Assembly: GCA_021399435.1 (NCBI GenBank)
Contig: JAJTUP010000049.1
Span: 186,001-250,000 of the forward strand
Length of the DNA stretch: 64,000 nt
Direction: 5' to 3'
From: Diaporthe sp. PMI_573
Taxonomy: Eukaryota > Ascomycota > Sordariomycetes > Diaporthales > Diaporthaceae
How positions within the stretch are numbered: the stretch's first letter is position 1; each line of letters begins with the position of its first letter. Position numbers and translations under genes: made by a program. The notes under the pieces are model-generated. The model ran no database searches. It was not told the DNA's origin and saw nothing but the letters and a program-made list of their open reading frames with translations. Of the stretch, positions 31,743-42,376 are shown piece after piece.

Positions 31743-34700
31743 ATGGACCCCTTCACCATCGTCACCGGCGGCGCTGGACTACTCTCTACCAGTATAACAG
31801 TCTGCCACGGGCTCATCAACTATTGTCGTAGCTATCGATCCCGTGAAGAGGACCCCTCAGGGCTGCAACATAATTCCGAGCGGTTGAAGAACCCAATTAC
31901 AGCTTCTCGAAACTCGATATCAGACAGGGCCTTCCACGGATCAGGACTTCAGGAATGCCATAGACGAATGCATAACCTCCTGCAGCAAGTGCCTTGATGA
32001 GCTCGGGCAGCTAAGCGACAAATATTCTCCGCCATCGACCGGATCCGCCGCGCAGAGCAGGCGCCACGTTCTCAGTCGCAGATTACGATACCCTTTCCAG
32101 AAAGAGAAATTTGAGTCTTTCAGACAGCAAATCCAAGGCCTGCATTTTGTTTTGTTAGGCTACATGCAAGTTTTGAACTAGTGAGCCAACTGATTTTGAC
32201 ACCCTTTGGCTTGATGATTGGAAGAAATCCCGGACGCTTACATGAGTAGTGACCTCAACACATCTATGAGAGACGAGACGCGGGCACAGGCGAAAGGTCT
32301 TGCCTCTTTGCTGCTGGATGGAACGGAGGGCATTAAGGGCCATATTGATAATACTCTTCCAGAAGTCGCAAAAAAATTCGAGACGGAATTATCCAAGACA
32401 GGAGATGCTTTGACACTGAGACTTGAGAGCGTCCAGAGCACGCTTGAAGATCTCATCAAGAACAGCTTTGAGAAGGCCCTCCAGCCAGTCTCAAAGCCTA
32501 AGCTCCAGCATGACTCTCATGAATTAATGGGACACTCGACAGTAGGAAGCCATACCATGAACGCGTCCTCGTCGCAGGCAACGTGTCTAGCACCACAGGA
32601 AGACAGCACTTCATCGAGGGCAGCAGAACCTTAGCAGCTGGGCTTTTCGACTCCCGTTCCAGAGAGCTGCAACTACCCTAGAGCCTCGAGGCGCCTGCAA
32701 CCCCGGGGAAGGACGTACTTCCACACCCAACTCAAACGAAACAGAAAGACTCTTGCAGGAAGCCTCATGATCTTCAGTTACCTCGTCCAGATTAGGGTTG
32801 CGACTGAGTACTCACAAAGAGCGTTCCTTGATAATTTACAGGTTGAGCCCAACTTTACTATTCGCGCAACAGTGCCATCGGACTCTCCAGCTTTCACACT
32901 AGTTGATGACATATTTCGAAATTTGCGTTTTGATAGGTATTCTTCCAAAGACGAGTTTCAACAGCAAGCGCGGATCTGCTTGCGTGACCTACAGAATCTG
33001 TTCGTCACCGGCCAAGCGTGGCCCACGGACATTGATTTGCATGGCCGCGGCCTTATAGATGTACGTATTTGAAGTTGACTTTCGGGCGTACATAGATTTA
33101 ATGCTAATTTTGACAATAGCTTACCTGCATAGTCGATGAACATGTTTTTAAGACCAGAAATGATGCACATATACTTGGACTTCCTCGAAGGACTCATTCA
33201 CTTGAGTGTTCCGCTTGGACAGTAAGGCACGCCCCATGAGCTCGTTAGTGGACCCGGAGATTGAAGCTTCCCATACAGATGCGAGTGGCAAATCCGAGGG
33301 TGGATGTACAATTTTCGGCTCAATGGCAGCGCCCGATGGTACGATGACAATTTCGTCGTCCGTATGCATTTGTTGATGACGACCTTTGCACGCCTCGGCG
33401 CAGAGTTATGGGACACCGACGCTACGATGGTGAATCCTGGCCCTTTTATACTAAAAGCCATCGGCCAAGACATGCTGGGGCAGTATTATAGTACGTTTTA
33501 ATCGTGTGCACGGCCGCATATACTATCTGACTGCCCAAAAGGTATTGGCTATCCTGCCTTATCTCATGCCTTGTTGCAAAGGTCAGAAACCAAGATAAGG
33601 GAATTACTGTCGGGCAAGTGTGAAGAGGATCTTGCTCAACTTCTCCAGGAGAAGGGACCCTGGGATCAAACCCCCTTCACGTCAGCACATCTTGGCCTCA
33701 GGGGATGCAACTCATTTTCGAGCTGGCAGGTAAAGCTATCGAGAATGTTGTCGACATGAAAGATGATCGCGGGAAGACAACTCTTGATTATGCAATTCGT
33801 CTAAGAGAAATCGACTCTATCAAGACACTTTATCACCGCCGGCCGCGCCGATATCAAGCTCGAATCGGGATTAGCTCTCAAGCTTCAGAAGCTCGGGAGG
33901 CCTTCTCAAGCGGAGCTTTCTTTCCTGTTCCGTATTCTAGCGGACCGCCGGAGACAACTCCATGATTTCGCTGTCCAGACCCTGGGACCCTCTGACCGAC
34001 TGAAGCCGAGAGCGGACTCGTCCAAGGTGGACCTGGTCTTACAAGAGGATGCATGGGGGATTGTTCAACGGCTCCGAGCCACTGGGATCGACATACCTCG
34101 GATTTTCCGCCCCATTCGACGCGGGTCAATCTACCACTCTCTTGCTGCACCGTTCGTTGAAGTACTCGAAGCTCTTCATCAAGCAGGATTCGATCACACA
34201 GACGTCACATACCTCGGATTCTCCCCGCTGATGACCCTCCTGGACCGAGGCCTGCATTCTTATGAACACATGCGATTCAGCTATTTTAAAGACCCCATAG
34301 CCCAACTCGAGGCAATCGTTTGGTTTCAGGGACATGGGGCAGATCTTTATAGGCCCATTCCTCAGGCCGCGATAAGTGGATCACCGGGACACCACTATGA
34401 AACCCGCCATTTCCGCTTGATACATCAACTCTCAGAGCAGCTTTGCTATTTAGTGGGAGTTAATCTGGCCCTGAACGATATCGTCAAAGAACAGTTCACT
34501 TCAATGCTTCGCGAAATAGTGTCGTGTCCGGAAGATCCGTGCAACTGCTTCTGCAGTCCAAAGGGCTGCACCGCAATCTCAAAGCTTGCAAGGGATAGGT
34601 TTAGTCATGAACACCTCGAACGAAAGATCGAAGCCTTGGGTGTCGTTGGAGGCTTGGACGCCGGCTCTGATGCCACATTCCGAGTTGTCTCGGATCTTTT

Positions 34701-34995
34701 GCGGCTGATAACCTTCGAAAGGCTCGGAATGAGTCACACGTGTTGTAAGTACATCTATGCGGGTTGTCATCCTTCTCGTCGCGCCGATCATATCGATGCG
34801 GGCACATATCGACTTCTGGAGCTCATGGACCCGGAGGTTGCGGAACTCCAAGAAGAAGATGAGTATCTCTCGCTGCTACTTGAAGAACAGTATCGGAGCA
34901 TGGGAATATCATTGGGGGACTTCTACCGGGATCACTGGCTGCCACGTATGGCTGAGGTGTATGCTGAGAGGGCAGACCTATCTCCTGAGGATTAG
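31743..34995 (+). pseudogene. Decayed STAND N-terminal-domain / ankyrin-type gene
   Basis: The locus begins with MDPFTIVTGGAGLLSTSI, a hallmark of the fungal N-terminal domain of STAND/NACHT-like and ankyrin proteins. The frame then shifts near 31890-31903: the continuation in the next frame (QLQLLETRYQTG, then FRNAIDECITSCSKCLDEL, then LRYPFQKEKFESFRQQI) matches the expected helical domain but ends at TAG 32179. A coiled-coil-like piece follows (32218-32634), then 32767-33060 (SPAFTLVDDIF, LRDLQNLFVTGQAWPTDIDL). A credible intron spans 33061-33119. An ankyrin-like piece (MKDDRGKTTLDYAIRLREID) then meets a second shift near 33835. The last piece is open to 34995 (EEQYRSMGISLGDFYRDHW), like C-termini of this group. 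At least two shifts cannot be explained by introns. STAND proteins are fungal immune-type receptors; this copy is probably dead. Confidence 0.65.
33061..33119 (+). other. Putative intron within the decayed STAND-type gene
   Basis: GTACGT donor, TGCTAAT branch-site match and CAATAG acceptor give a normal 59-nt fungal intron. It separates the RGLID end of one piece from the next. It suggests that the gene was once expressed and spliced. Confidence 0.5.
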
Positions 34996-35636
34996 GATGC
35001 TATCCGCGACATCGGGGTCGTGCTACATGATACAAGAGATGAGGCGCAGCCTAAATAGGAGTTAATGAAGTCTCCGTCACGTTTGTAAACGACGGCAACT
35101 GGGCGAGGGCTTTATGAGTGCACCATGAGATTGTCCGTCCCATGGCTGGTCTTATCCGATCAATCTCAACATATAGAAATCCACGTTCTGTTCATGGCTC
35201 CGAATACGAAGGACCTTTAGAATGGAGGCTAAACGACTGATGTTCTGTGATGTCGGCAAGGGAGACGGGACCAGCCTCAGCCTGCAACTCCCCCGGATCT
35301 CGATTAGTCGCATATCTGCCGGGTCTTTGGGCTGAAGTCCCGTCCGAGACAAGGTGAAGGATGGCTTGTGCTGCTGATTTGCTGGAAGTGGCCAACTAGC
35401 GCTTTTGGACAACATATGCAGAAAACTGAGAATGGGATGTAGGACGACGAAATGAATGTGTAGATTAGTGGCCAACTAATCTAATTGTAACACCATTAAC
35501 AAGTTCAATCAACTCGAACCAAATGTCGTATAATGAGGGAATGGAATCTTGAGACCACATCTATGCAGTTGATCCCACATAAAGAGTCGCCTAGAACAAT
35601 GAGACCCAACCAAGTATGCCCCAATGCTCTCCGAAC
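34996..35636. other. Intergenic region
   Basis: Between the STAND-type relic and the HsbA-like gene (3' ends facing each other). No supported gene or repeat. Confidence 0.4.
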
Positions 35637-36355
35637 TCAAGCCAGGCAAAAGGCGCCAAGAGCGATCTCGAACTGGGTCTCGACCTGATCGGCTAGAACA
35701 CCGATGAGATTTTCATACGAGATATCGACTGCGTGGATATTATGAGCGTGGACACTTTCATATGATTTAAGATCAGGAGTGGCTTGTCTCGACTTACAAA
35801 CAGCCTCAACGGTCTCGAGCAGCAGTTCCACTTCGACAAGCAGAGATTCCAGGGAGGCACAAACGACGCCGCCGAAACCACTGGAAGTGATAGGAGTAGA
35901 CTGTAGAATTAGGTCACATGTTAGCCTTGAAATTTCATAGTTACTTGTCAGCGAATGCCGCAACAGCCTCAACGAACCTTTGCCTGCACACCCCCAACAG
36001 CACGCGAAAGCGAGGTAGTAAACAGCGCAACATCCGGGTAAACAGCAGCCGAGTCAGCAACATTCAGCAGCCCGGAGATCAAGACGGTCTGCGACACCGA
36101 GTTGACGGAGATCCCGAGGCGGCTGAAAGAAGTCAAGAAGGCGAGCGAGTTCTCAGTCGTGGTTCCATCGAAGGCGGCGACGGCGTTGCTAAAGGTCGTG
36201 ACCTCGCCGCTGGCTGTGGCGATGGCGGCCTCGATGCCCGCGACGTCGGCGATGCGCGTCTCGATGGTGGACACCTGGTCCTGGCGCCGGGAGATGGGCT
36301 TGCTGCCCAGGGAGGTGCCGAGGAGGGTGAAGATTGCGAGGGTGGGGAAGTACAT
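35637..36355 (-). CDS. Secreted HsbA-like / cell-wall galactomannoprotein-type protein, 190 aa
   Basis: Three exons: 36355-35978, 35900-35798 and 35728-35637. Intron 2 (GTAAGT to GCAG) is open in frame but is removed because splicing yields EAVFDISYENLIGVL, which fits the family better than the Cys/Lys-rich unspliced reading. A signal peptide (MYFPTLAIFTLLGTSLGS) is followed by a possible Kex2-type site (SRRQ). The mature part is a helical HsbA domain with alternating Ala/Val/Thr (TIETRIADVAGIEAAIATA, FLTSFSRLGISVNSV, SLLVEVELLLETVE). HsbA-type proteins are secreted, bind hydrophobic surfaces and in Aspergillus help recruit cutinase-like enzymes. A TATA-like TATAAG lies at 36495-36500 on the gene strand, about 140 bp upstream. 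Confidence 0.82.
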
Positions 36356-37754
36356 TTTGGGTGGAATAATATCTGAGTGGAGGGTTGAGATTGTTGTTGG
36401 CTGTGGGCTTGTGGATGTGTGCTTTGAACGACTGGATGGATTAGATGATGAGGTTGATCGTCCGACTCCTCAAAGGAGATGGTCCTCAGCCTGTCTTATA
36501 CTCATGTTCGCTCCTATAATCTTGCCGAGTTGAAACCTCGTGTCCAAATATCGCATCCATCGTGCCACCTATTGATGTCCTGAAGCTGAAGTCATCATAT
36601 TCCCACAGTCCCAAGGCCAGGCCCACAGAAACTATCGAAAGTGTAAATTGCCCAGGACTCGATTTCATGAAATAACCACCACTCAACAACTTGGACTCTG
36701 CAGGTGCAATACGATGCGACTTCTCGTCCGGCATGTGGAACGGCGGCAGTGAACTACAGTGGGACTCAAGACAGCCGGAATGTTGCGTCCTTGAGTCGAG
36801 GATTTCTCGGCGATTGTAACGTTGGGTGTGCTCACAACGGTTGGCACCAGCACGTGCAGGTGGGAGCAGTCTGCGGTATGCTTGGCCTTTGTCTCCATCA
36901 GCTGTCCCGATCGGCCGAGTATCTACACATGTGCACAGCCTCTGGTGTGAAGCTGACCTGACAAGCTTTTCTGATTCCGATGCCGTCGTCTCCGTAGATC
37001 GCATCCCGGAAGTCTACGCTACGGAGCCTCAACGGGATTAGTTTGCGATGAGATGCAGTCGTTACTAACGAACCAATAATGTGTTTTCCTGTGCATCTGA
37101 AAGAATTTAGATCTAAACCCAAGTGCACATGTGATATTCCCACCTAATTTTAGACGGACCCTTAGTTATAGGAGCTGAGCTCCTAGGTGCTCTCCCTTTG
37201 TTTGTATGACGACTTCTGCCAAGTGGAAATGCGGACCGGCGGGTGAGACAAGTGTGCGGTTGACTCTCGCAAGCATTGCTAAGTGGGCTGGGTGATACAT
37301 CCATCGCGGGGAATGACGTCCTTCGAGTCCAGATATTTGATAATACACGGCACCCAAGAGGAGTTCGGCAACTTGGCGATACTCAAGTAGGAGCACGCAC
37401 GGCCTGTCAGCATTGTCTGCGACATGCGTCCTGTGTGGTGGGAACTGGCTCTCCCGTTTGTTTCTCGTATTGCAAAACACTCGGCTGATGTGAAGGGAGG
37501 GCTTTGTTGTCGATTCGGTTATCGTGGGGCAAGGTTCGAATTCACTGTCACCGAGCTGTGAATAAGAGGCAGTTGCTCCAAGTGATTCATTCCCTGCTTC
37601 CACACCAACTCAAGGCCCACCCTTCCAGGCAGTCTTCCTTCCCATCCCACAACTTCCCTCCCATCGACCTTTTCCTCCTGTCCAAACCTTGCAAGGAACA
37701 CACTACACGCCACCTTTCTGAAGTCAAGCATCAAGCACAGCCGACAACGACAAG
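36356..37754. promoter_or_regulatory. Divergent intergenic region (HsbA-like and inhibitor genes)
   Basis: It holds the HsbA-like promoter (TATAAG at 36495-36500) and, at the right, a CT-rich leader before the ATG at 37755. Frames between 36486 and 37603 overlap on both strands and lack coding character. No repeats of note. Confidence 0.45.
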
Positions 37755-38486
37755 ATGCAGCTCAAGACCGGCTGCTACTACATCTCCACCATCGCCACCA
37801 GCCCCTGGGGCGAGCGCTGGGTCCAGCGCGACACGGTCGAGGACAAGACGATGCTCCCCAAGCCAGTCAACATCCAGGTCGACGAGGCAGGCGCAGCCGA
37901 GGTAAGTTTGCTACTACGCTTTCCCAACCAACTCCACAAACAAACGCACGCACACACAGCGACGCAACTGAGCTAATGGCACTTATCTAGTGGCACCTCG
38001 AGCAGATCGGCGACACCCACGTCTTCCAGCTCTCGGCCGCCTCCATCGACGCCGACCTCGCCACCACCGTCGACCAGGATGGAAAGCTCTGGGCCGACAT
38101 CACCAACACCAACGTGACCAACTGGACTATCACCGAGTGTGAGGAGACCTGCGAGGAGGGTGTCTTCATGTGAGTTGTTTGCTTATTGAGTCATCAAACA
38201 GAGAGCCAACGCTGACTTCTTCTTCTTCTCCTTGTTTAAAGTGTCACCGATGACAAGGGGAATGCGTGGCAGACTCCTCGGAGCGATGATGAGGATCCTC
38301 AGGTGCGTACATCACATTTTCTTTGCAAACAACCTTGTCGTCCAACGGCTTCCAAGAGAAGTCTGCTAACAAACGTCCTTCTTCTCGTAGATTCTGCTCG
38401 AGTATCTGATCATCCCCATGATCTACCCTCCCAAGTACCCGAGTGAGGCCCAGTTCAAGTTCGCCTCTGTCGACGAGGTCGATTAG
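37755..38486 (+). CDS. Small beta-rich protein, probable I66-type peptidase inhibitor, 160 aa
   Basis: Four exons: 37755-37901, 37991-38169, 38242-38302 and 38391-38486, all with GT..AG introns and kept frame. The start MQLKTGCYYIST is followed by R-x-x-V-E-D-K-x-M-L-P-K-P-V, then WHLEQIGDTHVFQLS, and ends with a Pro-rich strand, IIPMIYPPKYPSEAQFKF. This order (short N-terminal strand, V-E-D-x-x-L-L-P-K-P-V, E-x-W-H/V-I-E, then P-P-x-Y-P) resembles fungal I66 beta-trefoil peptidase inhibitors (clitocypin/macrocypin-like). There is no signal peptide, so it is probably intracellular. The residues that contact proteases cannot be judged from sequence alone. The centre is unusually acidic (CEETCEEG, SDDEDPQ). 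Confidence 0.65.
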
Positions 38487-38997
38487 GAGGAGGATGCATC
38501 AGCGCGCTTTGTGAGAGCGGAGGTGGGGCTTTTTGGGGAGAGCAGAATCACATTTGGACTTGGAAGGGTGGAAGGCATTCCCAGCATTTCCAACCATGCT
38601 GCTGAGTGATTTACAGCAGGGTTTTGGGTTCGATTTCCAGCTTATTTTCCCCATGCGGTCTGGAGGCTTTCCATTGTGCTACAGTCTACTGGACAATCTT
38701 TGGTCAGACTGGCCGCACTAGAGCGCGGAATGAATCTCTTGACAATTTGAGACTGACACGCCCTTCTCAAAATCCTTGCGCATAAGGAATGCCTGGAAAG
38801 GAAGAGGACCAACTCTCCCGCACCGAGTGAAAACATCGCTATTGATTTGAGTCTCGCTATCAAACCTGTTCAAACGCTCGCAATTTGGCCCCAGAAAAAT
38901 AATGCAGCCCATTGCCATCCCCACAAACACAAACGCAGCGCAACCCTCCTGAAAGATCTCGCATCCGTTACCACTGCAGCCGGACCTCTTCGGCCCT
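38487..38997. other. Convergent intergenic region
   Basis: Should contain the 3' UTRs of the inhibitor gene (+) and the His-rich gene (-). Nothing else is seen. Confidence 0.4.
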
Positions 38998-39954
38998 TCA
39001 AGACTGGGAGTAGTCTATTGAGTAGTCTACTCGATCCTCATTCCAGGCCGCCGGTAGCAACTGGTGAGGCTGGGATCTTGTGACCCCATCAGTCTTCTCC
39101 CCCTGATAGAGATTCTCGGGGCGATGTGCCACCCACTGGGCACGAGGAGGCTCCACCAGCGGGCCAACGGTGCTCCCGGGCCAGGAGCCGCCTTGCTTGC
39201 CTCCCGGTCCAGGAGTATTTGACATGCCCTCACCTCCTCCATAGTCATCTGGGTATGGCGTGGCCTCACCACCCTCATATTCCCCGGCGTAGGACTCACC
39301 ACTGTATCCCGTGCCCTCACGGTGCGAACCTGGAACATCGTACACCATGTCGTCGTCGCCGGGCATCCACTGATGATCAGGTCGCGTAGGCTGCCCTGAC
39401 GGAGGCGGCGCGCCAGGGCCCGGAACAGTCTGGCCAGACGGGCCGGGCTCCATCGTGTTGCCGCCGCCAGACGGGCCTGCCTCTTGTTGTGACACGGGCT
39501 GCGGCGCTCCTGTGGTGGGGTGTTGGTGTGAGCTCGGGCCAGGCGCCCCATCTTGTGGTTCCTGAGGCTGGTCTGCTTGTTGAGACTGGGGTTGTTGCTG
39601 GGCACCACCCTGCGTCTCGCCACCTTCTGGCGGAGCCCTCCACTTCAGGATGAAGTTCTGGACATCTTTCACGCGGCATGGTTGCCAGGTGGCGTCCATG
39701 AGACTGCCATTATGCATCTTTATGTCCTTCTGCTTGTGGAATGGACCCCTGCATTCGCGATGGTCGTCATGGCAGGGGAAGGAGATCTTGGTGTTCTCGG
39801 CGGCTGTATGGGTGTTGTGAGAAGACCCGTGACGGTGGTGGTGGTGGTGGTGATCATCATCATCGTCGCCAGCATTATCGTGGCCACGCTTATGATGGTG
39901 GCTATGATGGCCATGCGTGTGCTTGTGCTTGTGCTTGTCCTTGTCGTGCACCAT
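38998..39954 (-). CDS. His-rich protein with Cys/His core, tandem paralog A, 318 aa
   Basis: The ATG is at 39954; a longer frame to 39981 has no ATG. The first 55 residues are extremely His-rich (HKHKHKHTHGHHSHHHK, then a D5 and an H6 run). A compact core follows: FPCHDDHREC, a spacer of about 26 residues, then WQPCRVKDVQNFIL. The rest is a disordered Pro/Gly/Gln/Ser tail. The core pattern C-x3-H-x2-C ... W-x-P-C-R-x2-D-x4-I recurs in the neighbour at 40917-41771 (C-x5-H-x2-C ... W-x-P-C-R-x2-D-x4-M), so the two are tandem paralogs that diverged fast outside the core. The His-rich head could bind metal, and the Cys/His core could bind zinc; both are inference. There is no signal peptide. The function is unknown. 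Confidence 0.75.
   Translation of the reverse strand: MVHDKDKHKHKHTHGHHSHHHKRGHDNAGDDDDDHHHHHHRHGSSHNTHTAAENTKISFPCHDDHRECRGPFHKQKDIKMHNGSLMDATWQPCRVKDVQNFILKWRAPPEGGETQGGAQQQPQSQQADQPQEPQDGAPGPSSHQHPTTGAPQPVSQQEAGPSGGGNTMEPGPSGQTVPGPGAPPPSGQPTRPDHQWMPGDDDMVYDVPGSHREGTGYSGESYAGEYEGGEATPYPDDYGGGEGMSNTPGPGGKQGGSWPGSTVGPLVEPPRAQWVAHRPENLYQGEKTDGVTRSQPHQLLPAAWNEDRVDYSIDYSQS
39838..39925 (-). repeat. Trinucleotide-rich stretch coding for poly-His and poly-Asp
   Basis: Runs of GTG and ATC on the plus strand code for H6 and D5 in the His-rich protein. Such stretches are prone to length change by slippage. Confidence 0.6.
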
Positions 39955-40164
39955 GGTGGAACTTTGAGCCTTGACACACAATTCAGCTTCAGTTTATTCT
40001 CATTGTTTATTTCTGCTTGTGACTTACAGCAAGATATGTGCTCCGGAGAGTCGCTTGAACTTTTTCTCTGTTGATTGACCGGAAGTTGCACAACTGTCCT
40101 TGGTCTTGTGTTGCATGTACACGGCCGCCAGCATCGCAAGACAAAAGCCCCCCTCTCGCGAGAT

Positions 40165-40171
40165 ATTTATA
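40165..40171 (-). promoter_or_regulatory. TATA box of paralog A
   Basis: TATAAAT on the gene strand, about 210 bp before the ATG at 39954. A GTAAGT near 40022-40027 could be the donor of a 5'-leader intron. Confidence 0.45.
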
Positions 40172-40916
40172 CTCATTGATTGTAGCCGTCACCATGATCT
40201 GTGATAAACGATTGCTAGCGATTCAAAAAGAGTGTATGATAATATTAACTACGCGGACAAAGTACCTCTAGTGACTAAGACGCCTATTATAGGTTTTGGT
40301 ATTGCTATCAAGTGCCTGGGAGTTAGCCATATTAGAGTTTAGCAATGAAAACTGTGTCGCTAGAACTTGGGGCTTTCATAGTCTGCTCGCGATGGGTAGT
40401 CACAAATATACTAATATAGGCCCATAAATATCAGCAAAAGCAGTTCATTCCAAAGCAATCTGAAAATTGACCAGCTGTTTCTGTGACAAGGAAAGAAGAT
40501 CAAAAATCCCCAAATTCCGGCACGAGCGAGCCAAAAAGAGCAACCCATCGGCGCCATCAAACCCAGACTCCATCACACACCGAGGTCAGTGGACACGACC
40601 ATTTGCCTGGTACACGTTCCCACCATCCAGCCGTAATGCAGAGATTCATGTGAATGAAACCAAAACTTACGCGGCGTCGCTATGCGGCCCAGCCTGCCAC
40701 CCCCTCCCCCACCCCAAAAAGAAAAAGCCAAGAAAATAATAAGAAAAAGGCAAACACAAACAAGACACCGCGACCCTCCATCCTTTTCCCAACCTCCGAG
40801 AGGCATGGATCCGATCCAAGAAAGTTCCTCGTCGACGAGTATGCCTCTACAAGTCTCTGTTGCGTGCTGCTGACGGCGGCATTCGCATTCCCGAAGGCGA
40901 GGACATACCGGATATT
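40172..40916. other. Intergenic region between the tandem Cys/His genes
   Basis: AT-rich upstream part of paralog A, and 3' region of paralog B. An A-rich/C-rich stretch lies near 40690-40760. No supported gene. Confidence 0.4.
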
Positions 40917-41771
40917 CTAAGGCGAGTCCCAGTCGTCATCCGAGTGCGTCAGCGGGGGCGAGGGCACCGACGGTGGAGGCACGGACTGCGCCCCAGGAAA
41001 GGGAGACATAGATGATAGAAACGGCTGTCTTGTGTGGTGCGTCGCCACCACCAAAGACAACTGCATCCCTGGTGGGATAGGAGTTCCGCGGGCCGAGTGG
41101 GTTTGCGACGGCTCCGGAGTCGGAGGCATTCCACGATACATAGCCATGCCCGCACCCATTTCTCCCATTGAACCTTGGGCCGAAGTTCCACGGGATGAGT
41201 GTCTAGACGAGCGAGTCCTTCTGGAATGTGGAGGCCTTGCCAACTGCGGGTCTGGTATCCACGCTTCCACCCTCTTCTTATTCTCTTGCTGCCAGGGAGT
41301 TTCCCTAGGAGAGGTTGTATCCACTGGAAAGGCCGTGGGCGGCCGCATCTGGTGGTGCTGATTGTATTGGCTACCGGCCGCCTGCACGGGGGTGTTTTGA
41401 TACGAAGCGGGTGCCGGCGCAGCAGTCCTTTGACTCGGTCCCGAGGCGGACGAGATGCTGTGTTTCCCAGATCCAGTCTTGTCCTCTGACTTACTGTGAG
41501 ACTTTCCATGGCCCTTGTGGTGCGTTCGAGTGTAATTATGCCCGTGGGCGTCCCTCATGTATTCGATGGCATCCTCTTCACGGCACGGTGCCCACTCAAC
41601 CTCCCACAGGATACGGTCGTAATGGTCGCGTGGCGCAAAACTACGTCTTTCTTTCTTGCATTTAGAATGCACCGGGTCGCTCTCGCACCGAAATTTCTTG
41701 GTCTTGTGCTTGTACATAAGCTTCGGATCTCCATCAGCAAAGTATTTTAGGCCATCTTTCGCAGAAAACAT
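40917..41771 (-). CDS. Cys/His-core protein, tandem paralog B, 284 aa
   Basis: The ATG is at 41771 (MFSAKDGLKYFADGD). The core reads FRCESDPVHSKC, then WEVEWAPCREEDAIEYM, matching the core of paralog A in order and spacing but not in the flanks. It lacks the His-rich head; instead a basic His/Lys/Ser stretch (THHKGHGKSHSKSEDK) follows the core. The C-terminal two thirds are disordered and rich in Pro, Ser, Thr and Arg, ending in an acidic tail (DDDWDSP). A possible leader intron (GTATGC, GCTAAT branch, CCTAG) lies just upstream, and the frame stays open across its acceptor, so a longer N-terminus cannot be ruled out. A TATA box is at 41984-41990. No known domain; the function is unknown. Confidence 0.7.
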   Translation of the reverse strand: MFSAKDGLKYFADGDPKLMYKHKTKKFRCESDPVHSKCKKERRSFAPRDHYDRILWEVEWAPCREEDAIEYMRDAHGHNYTRTHHKGHGKSHSKSEDKTGSGKHSISSASGPSQRTAAPAPASYQNTPVQAAGSQYNQHHQMRPPTAFPVDTTSPRETPWQQENKKRVEAWIPDPQLARPPHSRRTRSSRHSSRGTSAQGSMGEMGAGMAMYRGMPPTPEPSQTHSARGTPIPPGMQLSLVVATHHTRQPFLSSMSPFPGAQSVPPPSVPSPPLTHSDDDWDSP

Positions 41772-41983
41772 GCTGTCGGCTTTGGTACGTGGCTAGGCAA
41801 AACACATTAGCATCATGGCAGCCTTTTGCGAGCAGCAGCGGCATACATGATAAGGAGCTATGCGAGACCGATTGTGTGTCGTACAGTTCTCTCGTCGTCG
41901 TGGATTATCGTCGGGGAATACTCCTTGGGTCCTTGGGATCTTTCGACACCCGAGTGGGAAGCCTTGGAGCCCAGAAGCGACGA

Positions 41984-41990
41984 ATTTATA
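41984..41990 (-). promoter_or_regulatory. TATA box of paralog B
   Basis: TATAAAT on the gene strand, about 215 bp before the ATG at 41771. The position is similar to the TATA box of paralog A. Confidence 0.45.
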
Positions 41991-42376
41991 TTCCTCGATC
42001 AAGCGCATCTCTTAGATCTGTGACTTGCTGTAGCAAAGTAAGTCGTGGTTGTGATGCTATTGAATCACTGACTTCCATGGAGACGCTCGCGGCGCGGAGT
42101 GGGGACGGTGACCATGAACATTGTCACCTCCACGAGCCTTTGCATTCTAGTACGATTATGCATAATCACTCTACAGCCATGAATCTCTGTTCCTCGTACT
42201 TCCTTTTAACCTAGTGCTGGCAGCGGGCTCAGGTATGAGGCCGGTAGACTGGCTGTTTCTGCCAGGCATTGAAGAAGGCTGGCGTGCCAGACATCTTGGG
42301 AGACTGAGATCTGGACAGTTTTGTGGGTTGCAATTTGCACTGTTTGAAAAAACCACTGGCTTTTAAGAACTTGAAG
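41991..42376. other. Intergenic region
   Basis: Upstream region of paralog B. No coding or repeat element is seen. Confidence 0.35.

Noticed and set aside
37450..37560. Possible tRNA B-box (GGTTCGAATTC)
   Set aside because: No matching A-box or cloverleaf could be folded around it.
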